Source: Planctomycetota bacterium
GTDB taxonomy: Bacteria > Planctomycetota > UBA1135 > UBA2386
Length of the DNA stretch: 64,000 nucleotides
Direction: 5' to 3'
Assembly (NCBI GenBank): GCA_025459175.1
Contig: JALORC010000022.1
Coordinates: 21,242 to 85,241 of the forward strand
Numbering within the stretch: position 1 is the stretch's first letter; each line of letters starts with the position of its first letter. A model generated the notes under the pieces. The model was not told the DNA's origin and did not search any database. It was given only the letters and a program-made list of their open reading frames with translations. The translations under genes were made by a program, and so were the position numbers. Below are positions 63,254 to 64,000 of the stretch, one piece after another.

Positions 63254-64000
63254 TCAGTCGAACAAGCCCGCCCACCGTGAGCCAACGAACGCCGCACGCA
63301 GTTCCCCGAGGTTGGCGATCGACCGCACGAGGTCGCGCGAGCCGGTCTTCTGCGACCGCGGCGTCATCACTCCGAGGTCGCAGCCGAGGAACGCGCCGAG
63401 CCGCTGCGCCGACGCCGGCAGGTGCTGCGCGAGATCCTCGTAGTCGAGCTCGAGCGATCGATGGGCCGCGAACGTCGCGCGGTAGCGCGCCTCGAACAGC
63501 TCGCCGAGCGCGAACTCCGTCGCGGTGGCCTGCGGCGCGAGCTCGATCGGCGCCGACTGCGTCGCGGCGGTTGCACCCGCGGCGGCGAACCAATCGTCGG
63601 TGGCCAACGACCGCGCCAGCGACAGCCAGCGCTGCAGCCGATCCGCGCGCAACAGGTGGACCACCGCGAGATCGGGCTCCGCCTGCAGCGCATCGAGGAT
63701 GCGATCGTCGATGACGCCGTGGCCGTAGAGCAGCTTGAAGCCGACCAGCGTGGCGCCACCCGAAGCACCGTCGGCCCACAGCCGCTCGAGCAACGCGGCC
63801 GGATCGGCCTGCCGCAGCCGCAGCAGCTCTTCGGTCGAGGCGCTGCGGTGCGGCAGCCACTCGAGGTTGTGCTCGGCGATCAGCCGCGGATTGAACAACT
63901 CGCTGGCACACGCGACGTCGCCGCGCACCTGGAGCATCGACACCAGCATGTTGGAGCCGGTTCGCTCCGCGCCGAGTACGAGGAACGGTCGCGCCGCACG
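63254..64000 (-). CDS. Sulfotransferase-like protein (Stf0 type), 5' end outside window
   Basis: The frame is open to the right edge, so the N-terminus is missing; 248 residues are visible. The first visible residues read PFLVLGAERTGSNMLVSML, the 5'-phosphosulfate-binding loop of PAPS-dependent sulfotransferases (usually preceded by only a few residues, so little is lost). ELFNPRLIAEHNLEWLP and LVGFKLLYGH follow, and LHLLRAD-type sequence (VVHLLRADRLQRWLSLARS) holds the 3'-phosphate Arg/Ser. The middle and C-terminal parts (RATFAAHRSLELDYEDLAQH) fit the Stf0/trehalose-type group. Substrate unknown. Confidence 0.82.
   Translation of the reverse strand, partial: RAARPFLVLGAERTGSNMLVSMLQVRGDVACASELFNPRLIAEHNLEWLPHRSASTEELLRLRQADPAALLERLWADGASGGATLVGFKLLYGHGVIDDRILDALQAEPDLAVVHLLRADRLQRWLSLARSLATDDWFAAAGATAATQSAPIELAPQATATEFALGELFEARYRATFAAHRSLELDYEDLAQHLPASAQRLGAFLGCDLGVMTPRSQKTGSRDLVRSIANLGELRAAFVGSRWAGLFD

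Overview
The window is a very GC-rich bacterial chromosome segment, densely packed with about 50 protein genes on both strands. The gene content suggests a Planctomycetota-type bacterium or a close relative. Pointers are an ECF sigma factor of the Planctomycete-expanded class followed directly by a Ser/Thr kinase with TPRs, a prkA/yeaH/spoVR set, an Rsm22-type methyltransferase, and several exported proteins that share one C-terminal module. This placement is an inference from gene families, not a phylogeny. I saw no rRNA, tRNA, CRISPR array, prophage or integron. The only mobile-type gene is a lone REP-associated tyrosine transposase.

Layout. 0-3.6 kb (+): a truncated zinc-metalloprotease-like gene, an exported protein with an OB/TIMP-like N-terminus, and an unusual predicted DNA-binding protein, joined by ATGA overlaps. 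3.6-6.3 kb (-): a PAP2 phosphatase and an exported PPC-domain protein. 6.4-12.9 kb (-): prkA-yeaH-(small membrane ORF)-(Cys-rich protein)-spoVR. 13-15.3 kb (+): two glutaminyl-cyclase-like M28 enzymes. 15.5-25.6 kb: CheY-like regulator, PA2928-like protein, propeller/SBP_bac_5 fusion, alpha/beta hydrolase, GT-C-like membrane protein, transglutaminase/esterase fusion and a four-helix membrane protein. 25.8-30.9 kb (+): cheR, ribH, nusB, ftsY, O-antigen-ligase-like protein. 30.9-35.4 kb (-): nagB, a GH3/serine-hydrolase fusion and an SGNH hydrolase. 35.5-41 kb: rsm22-like, acyltransferase, ThuA-like, SMP-30-like and RAYT genes. 41-43.1 kb (-): murQ and a NagX/HGSNAT-like protein. 43.3-53 kb: exported proteins, ECF sigma plus kinase, pirin, LamG protein. 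52.6-56 kb (-): spermidine-synthase-like/TrmJ-like pair and a glycosyltransferase-methyltransferase fusion. 56-61.3 kb (+): two tandem 865-residue paralogues. 61.3-64 kb: class I glutamine amidotransferase, HEAT-like exported protein and a sulfotransferase cut by the right edge.

How genes fit together. Two separated (-) strand units, nagB/GH3 fusion/SGNH and murQ/nagX-like, cover much of a peptidoglycan amino-sugar recovery pathway: GlcNAc release, MurNAc-6P etherase and GlcN6P deaminase. The prkA/yeaH/spoVR group matches the conserved stress/sporulation kinase set, here with an extra Cys-rich gene and possibly a small membrane protein.

Expression signals. A recurrent feature is a TANNNT hexamer, often TACGCT, exactly six bases before the start codon of genes that begin transcription units. 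Internal genes rely on stop/start overlaps or Shine-Dalgarno sequences. This looks like leaderless transcription. One clear intrinsic terminator with a T-tract was found at 4549-4592; other hairpins lack T-runs. The sigma-linked kinase gene carries a frameshift near 47160.
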